Assembly: GCA_030049955.1 (NCBI GenBank)
Contig: JASIJX010000545.1
Coordinates: 1 to 5,431, forward strand
Length of the DNA stretch: 5,431 nucleotides
Direction: 5' to 3'
Source of the DNA: Acidobacteriaceae bacterium
GTDB lineage: Bacteria; Acidobacteriota; Terriglobia; Terriglobales; Acidobacteriaceae
In this document: positions 1 through 5,431 of the stretch, piece after piece
Layout of the letters: every line of letters starts with the position of its first letter
Position numbering within the stretch: the stretch's first letter is position 1
Notes under the pieces: model-generated
Databases searched by the model: none
What the model saw: only the letters and a program-made list of their open reading frames with translations
What the model was told of the DNA's origin: nothing
Position numbers and translations under genes: made by a program

Positions 1-77
1 TCACTTACGACCCAGCGAACTCGCAGCAGAATTCGCTGCTATCACCAGCATTCGTGCTGCCTACGACGGTGCAGTAG
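1..77 (+). CDS. Possible C-terminal end of an upstream gene (partial)
   Basis: Read in the frame starting at base 3, this stretch is open and ends at a TAG at 75-77. It gives 24 residues beginning TYDPANSQQN and ending FVLPTTVQ. The next gene starts 127 bases later on the same strand, which would suit a preceding gene in the same direction. The peptide is too short to assign to a family. The other two + frames are also open across this stretch, so the reading frame is not decided by the sequence; this frame is preferred only because it stops before the next gene. It may be non-coding. Confidence 0.3.
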   Translation, partial: TYDPANSQQNSLLSPAFVLPTTVQ

Positions 78-204
78 ACGAAGAGATGTGCTTTCCGCGC
101 GGACGAGGCGGCGCGCGGCGAGCAAGAACAGATTGCAAGCCTCGCTCGCCGGGACGCAACGACCACCGGCTGGAATTACGAAGAGCGCTTTGGGAGGAAT
201 TGCT
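78..204 (+). other. GC-rich leader / intergenic region upstream of the large gene
   Basis: This stretch lies between the possible upstream stop codon and ATG 205. It contains a 10-base palindrome TCCGCGCGGA at 94-103 and an 8-base inverted repeat, CGGCGAGC at 116-123 against CGCTCGCCG-type sequence ending at 151, with a 20-base loop. I could not find a convincing -35/-10 pair, so transcription may start elsewhere, come from the upstream gene, or use a promoter I cannot recognise. The region is open in the frame of the large gene from a GTG at 88, but the encoded residues are Arg-rich and unlike the signal peptide that follows. Confidence 0.4.
192..198 (+). promoter_or_regulatory. Ribosome binding site that fixes the start at ATG 205
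   Basis: GGGAGGA lies 6 bases before ATG 205, an ideal Shine-Dalgarno match and spacing. It supports ATG 205 over the in-frame GTG at 88, which lacks such a site and would put an Arg-rich 39-residue extension ahead of a normal signal peptide. Confidence 0.85.
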
Positions 205-297
205 ATGGCCACGTCGTTCACGTCACCGCGCCGGGGCGCGGGGTTTGCAATCGCGCTGCTGCTGATGATTTTGGGCCTGCCGCGGATGGCGCTGGCG
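205..297 (+). other. Sec signal peptide of the large protein
   Basis: Residues 1-31 have a basic n-region (R9, R10), a hydrophobic core at about 13-25 (GFAIALLLMILGL) and an AxA-type cleavage site ALA|QS after A31. There is no Cys at +1, so the N-terminus should be cut by signal peptidase I and not lipidated. The twin Arg is followed by G-A-G and lacks the rest of a Tat consensus, so Sec export is more likely. Confidence 0.88.
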
Positions 298-3200
298 CAG
301 AGTTCGACGCCGCTGGTGACAGCGCAATCGCCCGTTGGCCTCAATCACCCCAAGGGCTGGGGCGCCATCCAGCAGACGGCACTCGATTCGAACGGCGACT
401 GGCTGGTAGTAGACGCTGGCGGAATGGCTGCTTATGAATTTCCCGAAGGAGGCGCTTCGGTTGTTACGCTGGTTGCTCCGGGTGGCCTTAATAATGGTTA
501 CGGTGGAGGAAATCCGGGGATACTAGTCGACCCGAGCAATAACCTTTATCTTGAGGGTAACTTTAACAACTGTCTTCTCATGTTTCCTTACGGCTCGGCT
601 GCGACTCCCTGGCCTAATCTTTCGTCCACGGTTACGGCGAACACGCCGTCAACCGGCTACTGCTATGTGAATAATGGCGTTAAGGGGGAAGAGACGGGAG
701 AGTTTCCTGACTTCGCGGAAGGCTCTAGTTATCTCAACTTCACACCTTATTTTTTCCAGCCTTGGGCATTGACGATTTATACCGGCCCCACGGCACCTAC
801 TTCAAGCCCTTATGTTTGCCCGTTTGAGAGCTATAACAGCTCCAACGGTGCTTGTTCCGGTAGTTATATTAGCGTTCCTCTTACCTATAACATCCTGTTT
901 TCTGACCAGGCTAGTAATGGTCCTATCTTCAGCCTTCCCGTGACGACTAGCAACACGATTAACTCATACGCCGTAAATGGCGAACCGATAGCCGTTCCAG
1001 AGGCGATGACCGAGATCGTCACCGAGTTGACGGCGCGCGCCATCTCGCTTGCCACGGACCCGGAGGGCAACATCTACTTCGTAGAAGATCCCAGCTATCC
1101 GTCTCCGGGAGGCTTGCCCGGCGTTTATGAAATTCCCGAGGCGAGCGTGGCTGCTGCCTTTGCTGCGGGCGCGAACAAGGCCCCGATTGCTTCGGACTGC
1201 CCCGTTTACGGGAACGGATCAACAGAACGCGCGACTGGCTCTAGTTGCCTCACGCGGGTCGATCCCAATTTGCCCAACGTGACGGGAGTCATCACCGATC
1301 CGAGCGGGAACCTATATATCAGCGACGGCACCGACGGTGTGTTTATGGTGCCCAATTCATCGGGCACCCCGCAGACCGGCTCCGCTTACCAGGTGAGCGC
1401 GGTTCCGGCGCAGGGCGAGGTAGCGCTCGACTTGGCGCGGAACATCCTATATGTGCCCACGACGCAGACGCAGAACAACGGTCAGGCGGACGTAGCGAAG
1501 GTTGACCTCAGCTACGCAGAGCTAGGCTTCTCGACGGTGTCGACGGCGACGGCTAATTCCGTTCCGGTGAGCTATACCTTCAATGGCAGCGCGACGCCGG
1601 CGAGCTTCGTGATCGTCGAGGATGGCAGCACGAATCCAGATTTTTCGTTGACCGGCGGCACCTGCACCACGGGAACTGCCTACACAGCAGGCAGCACGTG
1701 TACGGAATCGGTTTCCATGACGCCGCACTCGGTGGGCAGCATCTCAGCAAAGCTGCTGATGCTCGACAACAACAGCAATGTTTTGGCATCCATTGTGCTG
1801 CACGGCACGGGCACTGGCGCGCTGATGCAAGCGAGCCCGGCGCTGGAGTCGAACATTGGCGCAAGCGGCAGCCTGAGCACGCCCAGTCAGGTTGCGCTGG
1901 ATCGACAGGGTAATGTTTATGTTGCCGATGCCGGCAAGGGCGCGGTGCTGATGTATGCGGCCGGCTCGTCGGCAGCTGCAAAGAGTATCGGCAGTGGGCT
2001 GACGGCGCCCACTGGGGTTGCCGTGGATGGCGCGGGCGATGTGTTCATTGCCGACAGCGGCAACGTATATGAAGTTCCGTTTGGTCCGTCGGGGCTGAAC
2101 GCGAGTGGGCAGGTGGAGTTGACGACCGGACTGGGCAGCAACAACTTGCGGCTGGCAGCCGACGGCCTGGGCAACCTGTATGTGGCCGATCCCTCGAATG
2201 GGCGCGTGGTGAAGCTGAGCAATCTTGGCCAGACCGGCCCTACGCTAGTGGCGCAGTCGGAGACTATGATGACCGCGGGCTTTACTGCGCCCTCGGCCGT
2301 GGCTGTGGATTCAAACAACAATCTGTACGTGATCGACGGATCAAATCTGTTTGAAGTTGCCGGCGGCGTGGGTGCACCAACGACGCTCCTGAGTACTCTG
2401 AGTGGTGCGACAGGCGTTGCCGTGGATGCATCCGGCGCGGTGTACATTTCGAGCTCGGGCGGCACAGAACGCATTCCGCTGGTGAGCGGGGCGCTGGCAA
2501 CGGGCAGCGCAACAGCCGTTGCCGCGAGCGTGACCAACCCCACCAACCTCGCGCTGGATCAATCAAGCAACGTATATCTGATCGACGGGGCCGCGGAAGA
2601 CGTGCACGTTGTGAGCGTCAACGGGTCGCTCAACTTCGCTCCGTTCACGTCGACGAACCAGTCGGCAGTACTGCCTGCGACGGTGACGAACACCGGAAAT
2701 ACCGCGCTGACGGTGACCGGCTATTCGGCGACCAACCCGGTTGTGGATTCGGTGCCGGTGACCGACTGGACCGCCGCTGACGGGACCTGCATGGCGAACA
2801 GCCCGATAGCTGTGGGTGCCACTTGCGAAGTTGTCGTGACGCTGAATCCGGGCCCCGGCGAACAGGGCCAGTTGAGCAGCCAGATCTCATTCACGAGCAA
2901 CTCGGCATATGCGACGGCGATCGATGCGAGCGGTACGGCGGTTGCGCTTGCCGGCTCCAATCTGAACGCTACCGTGGCCAGTTCGGCCCAGGCCATTAAT
3001 TCTCCCATCACGGTGAGCGTTACGCCGCAGAGCGGTAGCACCTTCCCCAGCGGACAAGTTGCGGTGACATTCACTTCCTGGGTCGCAAAGCTTCAATCGT
3101 GCCCGACAGGCCAAACCTGCGGCCCGGTGCCCGTGCCGGTGTCGGTAACGGTGACGGGAACCGTGAACGGCTCGGGCGGCACAAGCTTCAATCTTTCGCC

Positions 3201-4515
3201 CATTATGGCCGGAGCGCAGACGATTACGGTCGAATACATAGGCGACCGCACCTTTGGCCGGTCGACGACGACGGTGAATGCCACGATCGCCAAGTCGCAG
3301 ATCACCAGTCTTGCCCTCGATCCCAACCCTCCACCGTATCTGCCATTTGTTCTGGAATCGGGCTCTGTTTCCGGGTCCATCCCATACGACGGCTCTCAGG
3401 CTTATTGGCAATACAGTCTGCCGGTAACCATCAATACGGGGGCCGGAGTTCCGACCGGAACCATCACGTTCATGGATAACTCGTCCACCTGTCCGCCGGG
3501 AACGTCGGCAACAGGCCAGGGTGCGGCCATTTGCGCACTGACTAATTACTCCGGCGTCGCTTGCCCGTCACAGACGACTGTCTCAACGAACTCGGGTGAT
3601 GGAATCCAGTTCATCGTCAACAGCGGGGCCAATGCCGACAGCGCGTCTGCGCAGTTCATCACGGGCTGCCTGCCGATGCCGCAGAACACCACATACACGC
3701 CAGTGGTCTCGACGCACTACGTCACGCCGGTGTACAGCGGAGACGCCAACTTCCAGGGCTTTACCGGGACGGAACCGCAGTTGTACCAGGCGTTGCGCAG
3801 CCCGCTGGTGACGATTACGTCCAGCCCTTCGACTTTGAACGTGCAGGCTGGCTCGTCGGCAAGCACAACGCTAACGCTGACCTCGCTGCTGGGCTATGGC
3901 TATGCGGGCAAGGGCGGACAGTTGAACGACTATAACTTCCCGGTGACACTGTCGTGCGATAACCTGCCCCCGCACAGCGAATGCTCGTTCACGTATCCCT
4001 CGACGGTAAATTCCAATCAGCCGAGCGCGCCGAATTCGGTACAGATCCCCTGCTCCGGAACCACGGCTGCGGCGGACAACTGCCTGCCGGGCACCGTGAC
4101 GATGACGATCAACACCAACATCGGCGTCGGCACGACGACCAGCCGGAATGCTGCGGTCGCATCGGTGACGCTGGCCTCAATCTTCGGCCTGGGCATGCTG
4201 AGCCTGTTCTTCCGGCGCAGGGCCTTCGTAAAGGCGGGCTGGCTGCCGATGATCGTGCTGATGGTAGTGGGCTGTGCGCTGGCCGTGAGCCTGAGTGCAT
4301 GCAGCACGACCAATCTAAGCCCGCAAGCGCAGTTATCCTCGCCGGCGGGTAGCTACGCAGTAACCGTGACAGCGCAGCAGGTGGGAGTCCAGTGCATACC
4401 GCAGGTAGGACCGAACGCTAATTGCACGACCTCGAGTGGGGCGCCGGGCATCAATGTTTACGGCAGCGAGAACCAGGTGTCGCTGCCGTTCTATGTCAAC
4501 GTGTCGGTGCAGTAG
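205..4515 (+). CDS. Large exported NHL-repeat / ASH / Ig-like domain protein with C-terminal membrane hairpin
   Basis: This 1436-residue protein is probably a cell-envelope scaffold, adhesion or binding protein; no catalytic motif is visible. Residues 1-31 are a Sec signal peptide. An irregular propeller follows, with NHL-like strands near 55-72, 103-118, 278-296, 360-375 and 402-418 and a long Asn/Ser/Tyr-rich insert at about 119-277. Residues 439-539 resemble an ASH/HYDIN domain (NPDF, GTC...STC, HGTGTG). Six regular NHL repeats span 560-794. A second ASH-like domain covers about 808-915. Ig-like Big_3-type domains cover about 920-1030 and 1033-1200, the latter with GVPTGTITFMD and YSGDANF. 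A beta-rich domain at 1201-1312 precedes helices at 1316-1336 and 1346-1366, then a 70-residue tail. Only about a dozen Lys occur, and Ser, Thr, Gly, Ala, Val and Asn dominate, as expected for a secreted beta protein. ATG 205 is chosen for its ribosome site and signal peptide. Domain names come from motif recognition, not a profile search; the substrate or partner is unknown. Confidence 0.93.
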   Translation: MATSFTSPRRGAGFAIALLLMILGLPRMALAQSSTPLVTAQSPVGLNHPKGWGAIQQTALDSNGDWLVVDAGGMAAYEFPEGGASVVTLVAPGGLNNGYGGGNPGILVDPSNNLYLEGNFNNCLLMFPYGSAATPWPNLSSTVTANTPSTGYCYVNNGVKGEETGEFPDFAEGSSYLNFTPYFFQPWALTIYTGPTAPTSSPYVCPFESYNSSNGACSGSYISVPLTYNILFSDQASNGPIFSLPVTTSNTINSYAVNGEPIAVPEAMTEIVTELTARAISLATDPEGNIYFVEDPSYPSPGGLPGVYEIPEASVAAAFAAGANKAPIASDCPVYGNGSTERATGSSCLTRVDPNLPNVTGVITDPSGNLYISDGTDGVFMVPNSSGTPQTGSAYQVSAVPAQGEVALDLARNILYVPTTQTQNNGQADVAKVDLSYAELGFSTVSTATANSVPVSYTFNGSATPASFVIVEDGSTNPDFSLTGGTCTTGTAYTAGSTCTESVSMTPHSVGSISAKLLMLDNNSNVLASIVLHGTGTGALMQASPALESNIGASGSLSTPSQVALDRQGNVYVADAGKGAVLMYAAGSSAAAKSIGSGLTAPTGVAVDGAGDVFIADSGNVYEVPFGPSGLNASGQVELTTGLGSNNLRLAADGLGNLYVADPSNGRVVKLSNLGQTGPTLVAQSETMMTAGFTAPSAVAVDSNNNLYVIDGSNLFEVAGGVGAPTTLLSTLSGATGVAVDASGAVYISSSGGTERIPLVSGALATGSATAVAASVTNPTNLALDQSSNVYLIDGAAEDVHVVSVNGSLNFAPFTSTNQSAVLPATVTNTGNTALTVTGYSATNPVVDSVPVTDWTAADGTCMANSPIAVGATCEVVVTLNPGPGEQGQLSSQISFTSNSAYATAIDASGTAVALAGSNLNATVASSAQAINSPITVSVTPQSGSTFPSGQVAVTFTSWVAKLQSCPTGQTCGPVPVPVSVTVTGTVNGSGGTSFNLSPIMAGAQTITVEYIGDRTFGRSTTTVNATIAKSQITSLALDPNPPPYLPFVLESGSVSGSIPYDGSQAYWQYSLPVTINTGAGVPTGTITFMDNSSTCPPGTSATGQGAAICALTNYSGVACPSQTTVSTNSGDGIQFIVNSGANADSASAQFITGCLPMPQNTTYTPVVSTHYVTPVYSGDANFQGFTGTEPQLYQALRSPLVTITSSPSTLNVQAGSSASTTLTLTSLLGYGYAGKGGQLNDYNFPVTLSCDNLPPHSECSFTYPSTVNSNQPSAPNSVQIPCSGTTAAADNCLPGTVTMTINTNIGVGTTTSRNAAVASVTLASIFGLGMLSLFFRRRAFVKAGWLPMIVLMVVGCALAVSLSACSTTNLSPQAQLSSPAGSYAVTVTAQQVGVQCIPQVGPNANCTTSSGAPGINVYGSENQVSLPFYVNVSVQ
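421..960 (+). other. Low-GC3 segment inside the first propeller of the large gene
   Basis: By hand count, about 89 of 180 third codon positions are G or C here (near 49%), against about 114 of 160 (near 71%) in the NHL array at 1861-2340 and 19 of 20 at 1021-1080. Codons such as CTT, CCT, GGT, TAT and AGT are frequent. The segment covers the part of the first propeller that does not follow the NHL pattern. The reading frame is uninterrupted. The cause could be acquired or recombined sequence, or relaxed codon selection. Confidence 0.6.
1519..1821 (+). other. ASH/HYDIN-like beta-sandwich domain 1 (within the large gene)
   Basis: Residues about 439-539 begin ELGFSTVSTATANSV, continue with NPDFSLTGGTC (C487), a second Cys at 499 and end with IVLHGTGTG. 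This is the usual layout of ASPM/SPD-2/Hydin-type domains in secreted bacterial proteins: an early F, a 'NPDF' turn, a paired Cys loop and a terminal G-T-G strand. It separates the first, irregular propeller from the regular second one. A related domain follows the second propeller (bases about 2626-2949, Cys 862 and 874). Confidence 0.65.
1882..2586 (+). repeat. Six NHL repeats forming a probable beta-propeller (within the large gene)
   Basis: Six copies of a P-x-x-V-A-x-D-x-x-G-N-V-Y-V-A-D pattern start at residues 560, 602, 647, 696, 735 and 779, at intervals of 42, 45, 49, 39 and 44. Examples are PSQVALDRQGNVYVAD, PTGVAVDGAGDVFIAD and PSAVAVDSNNNLYVID. Copy 5 ends YISS instead of YVAD, and copy 3 lacks the leading Pro. 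Six NHL units are the usual number for a closed six-bladed propeller. NHL propellers bind proteins, RNA or glycans; the ligand here cannot be told. The repeats are also partly visible as DNA repeats, for example GTTGCCGTGGATG near 2018 and 2417. Confidence 0.88.
4150..4302 (+). other. C-terminal transmembrane hairpin with internal lipobox (within the large gene)
   Basis: Residues 1316-1336 are a first hydrophobic helix ending in FF. They are followed by R1337-R1339, a short loop with K1343, and a second hydrophobic helix at about 1346-1366 ending LSAC (C1366, bases 4291-4302). By the positive-inside rule, the RRR...K loop sits in the cytoplasm and both flanking parts outside the inner membrane. 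The second helix together with the preceding basic loop also has the form of a lipoprotein signal peptide, with a textbook lipobox LSAC|S. Whether the segment is a simple two-helix anchor or is processed cannot be decided from sequence. Confidence 0.8.
4303..4512 (+). other. Extracytoplasmic beta-rich tail after the membrane hairpin
   Basis: Residues 1367-1436 begin STTNLSPQAQ and contain SPAGSYAVTVTAQQ, a Cys pair (1397 and 1408) and a final alternating strand LPFYVNVSVQ. The PAGSYxVTVTA pattern is typical of the closing strands of Ig-like or BACON-like bacterial domains, so the tail may complete the domain that starts before the hairpin (residues 1201-1312). It is too short to be a full Ig-like domain by itself. 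Confidence 0.6.
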
Positions 4516-4541
4516 AGACGATCAAACCGAAAACAAGAGAG

Positions 4542-4585
4542 CTTCGGCGGGATTGCAATCCCGCCGGAGTTCTTTGCGTTTTTTC
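4542..4585. terminator. Bidirectional intrinsic terminator between convergent genes
   Basis: A perfect 20-base palindrome GGCGGGATTGCAATCCCGCC lies at 4546-4565. It extends by CTTC/GGAG (C-G, T-G and T-A pairs) to a stem of about 14 pairs over 4542-4569. On the + strand it is followed by TTCTTT and a run of six T (4579-4584), which suits termination of the large gene, whose stop is at 4513-4515. Read from the - strand, the hairpin is followed by CTCTCTTGTTTTC, a weaker T-rich tract that can serve the peptidase gene ending at 4588. The remaining 72-base spacer holds nothing else I can see. Confidence 0.87.
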
Positions 4586-4587
4586 TC

Positions 4588-5431
4588 TTACTCCGCCTTC
4601 TCGTTTTGCTCGGGTGCTTTTTCCGGCGTGGTAAGCGGCTTGAGAATGTCGTCGAGATAATCCGGCGCGCCGTCGACGCGTTCGAGAGCCGGATAGCGCT
4701 CGCCGTCGTGATAGTCGATCTGCGCGGACGAGACAAAATTGTCGGCCTGAACGATGAAGCGGATCGGCTCCGTGCTGCCCTTGGCGTCGCGAATGGCCGA
4801 GCGCAGTGCATCGGCGCTGAAAACCTGGCCATTCACGGCAATGATCTTTTCGCCCGGTGCGAGCATAGCTTTGTCGGCGGGGCCGTTCCAGCGCACATCG
4901 TAGATGACGCCGTCGCCGGCAACGCTGAGCCCGATCGAGTACCAGCAGTTCACCGCTGGCCCGCGTCCTTCCTGAGCGCTGGCCATCAGGCGTTCGCTGG
5001 CGGTGGGCTTATCGTGGTAGACGACCCTGTATCCGCCCTGCTCGATGCCGGCGAAGTCGGCATGCAGCTGAATCTTGTCGATGCGGTCGTGGAGGAACGT
5101 CGCCCAGTCATAGGGAACGACGTCATTCAGGTCAGTGACCAACTCGTCGAATGTGTAAGGAACGATGAGCGGGCCGGTGTTGCCGCCCTTGGCGAGGAAG
5201 ATGTGCTGGAAATCGTCGAGCGATTTTTTGTTGGCCGTCAGCTTGCGGATGAGCGTGTCGGCATCGAGCCACAGCAGCACGCCCTCCTGGTAGTAATCCT
5301 GTCCGCGCCGCCAGTTGGACCATGCAGGATTTCCGCCGCGCAGGATGCTGGCGGCAACAGCCGTGTCCTCCGTGGAGCGCCAGTCGCGGCCAGGCGTGTA
5401 ATCGAGGCGCGCGGCGGTGTTGGCCAGCACA
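4588..5431 (-). CDS. M61-family (glycyl aminopeptidase-like) metallopeptidase, C-terminal part with PDZ domain
   Basis: This is the last 280 or so residues of a gene whose start lies beyond the window edge; it is read from 5431 to a TAA at 4588-4590. Residue numbers count from base 5430. Residues 46-62 (YYQEGVLLWLDADTLIR) and 69-74 (KSLDDF) match the conserved end of the M61 catalytic domain, where a helix follows the zinc site. Residues about 163-232 form a PDZ domain with the carboxylate-binding-loop-like YSIGLSV and the usual GEKIIAVNG strand. The end PDYLDDILKPL fits the family's C-terminus, and it is followed by a charged 15-residue tail. M61 enzymes are zinc aminopeptidases, usually periplasmic or exported, with preference for small N-terminal residues. 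The HExxH motif, zinc ligands and any signal peptide lie outside the window, so activity cannot be judged. The gene converges on the large NHL gene and shares its terminator. Confidence 0.87.
   Translation of the reverse strand, partial: VLANTAARLDYTPGRDWRSTEDTAVAASILRGGNPAWSNWRRGQDYYQEGVLLWLDADTLIRKLTANKKSLDDFQHIFLAKGGNTGPLIVPYTFDELVTDLNDVVPYDWATFLHDRIDKIQLHADFAGIEQGGYRVVYHDKPTASERLMASAQEGRGPAVNCWYSIGLSVAGDGVIYDVRWNGPADKAMLAPGEKIIAVNGQVFSADALRSAIRDAKGSTEPIRFIVQADNFVSSAQIDYHDGERYPALERVDGAPDYLDDILKPLTTPEKAPEQNEKAE
4735..4953 (-). other. PDZ domain of the M61 peptidase
   Basis: Residues 160-232 of the partial protein read VNCWYSIGLSV, then VIYDVRWNGPADKAML, APGEKIIAVNG, and a helix ADALRSAIRDA before a last strand PIRFIVQA. 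The order of binding loop, 'GPADKA' turn, 'GEKIIAVNG' and helix is the standard layout of protease-type (HtrA/M61) PDZ domains. It probably positions substrates or regulates the upstream catalytic domain. Confidence 0.82.

Noticed and set aside
130..180. A sigma-70-like promoter using TTGCAA at 133-138
   Set aside because: There is no acceptable -10 element 16-18 bases downstream, and GAATTA near 172-177 has no matching -35.
88..204. In-frame extension of the large gene to the GTG at 88
   Set aside because: The 39 extra residues are Arg-rich and low in complexity, would bury a clean signal peptide, and lack a ribosome site; ATG 205 has GGGAGGA at ideal spacing.
42..344. A 100-residue open frame on the - strand over the leader and signal peptide
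   Set aside because: It overlaps the strongly supported start of the large gene, has no recognisable domain, and is explained by GC-rich composition.
1917..2546. A 209-residue open frame on the - strand inside the NHL array
   Set aside because: It mirrors the repeated GC-rich codons of the + strand gene; the peptide is Ala/Pro/Ser/Thr-rich without a recognisable motif, and the + frame shows clear repeats and domain structure.
4195..4512. A separate small lipoprotein gene starting inside the large gene at ATG 4195 or ATG 4249
   Set aside because: ATG 4195 has no Shine-Dalgarno sequence. The AAGG before ATG 4249 is about 14 bases away, too far, and that start would lose the basic n-region. 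Processing of the full protein is the more reasonable variant of this idea.
4491..4832. A 113-residue - strand frame overlapping the end of the peptidase gene
   Set aside because: It runs through the terminator and overlaps the well-supported M61/PDZ frame; its Arg/Ser-rich content is typical of a shifted frame.
1..5431. CRISPR array, tRNA, rRNA, insertion sequence or defence system
   Set aside because: No regularly spaced identical repeats, tRNA-like cloverleaf, transposase motifs, terminal inverted repeats or defence-type domains were seen; the only repeats are protein-coding NHL units.

Overview
The window looks like chromosomal DNA from a GC-rich, Gram-negative soil-type bacterium, most likely an acidobacterium (Acidobacteriota, Terriglobia, the Granulicella/Edaphobacter/Terriglobus kind). 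That is an inference. It rests on one very large secreted NHL/Ig-like protein whose C-terminus carries a membrane hairpin followed by a 'PAGSY.VTVTA' tail, a style I associate with that phylum. No marker gene in the window fixes the taxonomy.

Layout: bases 1-77 may hold the last codons of an upstream + strand gene (weakly supported). Bases 78-204 are a GC-rich leader with a clear Shine-Dalgarno sequence just before ATG 205. Bases 205-4515 encode one 1436-residue exported protein. In order it has a Sec signal peptide, an irregular NHL-like propeller interrupted by a long insert, an ASH/HYDIN-like beta-sandwich, a regular six-repeat NHL propeller, a second ASH-like domain, two Ig-like (Big_3-type) domains, a last beta-rich domain, two closely spaced transmembrane helices joined by a basic loop, and a short beta-rich tail. 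Bases 4516-4587 are a short convergent spacer holding a perfect palindrome that should terminate transcription from both sides. Bases 4588-5431, on the - strand, encode the C-terminal part of an M61-family (glycyl aminopeptidase-like) metallopeptidase with a PDZ domain. Its catalytic HExxH part lies outside the window.

The two main genes converge, so they are not an operon and nothing in the sequence ties them functionally. The large protein is best read as a cell-envelope scaffold, adhesion or binding protein; no catalytic motif is visible in it. The most interesting points are the C-terminal architecture (a beta-domain apparently split by a membrane hairpin that also contains a perfect lipobox), the strict pairing of all 22 non-membrane cysteines, and a segment of clearly different codon usage that matches the insert in the first propeller. 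I saw no RNA gene, CRISPR array, insertion sequence or defence system.
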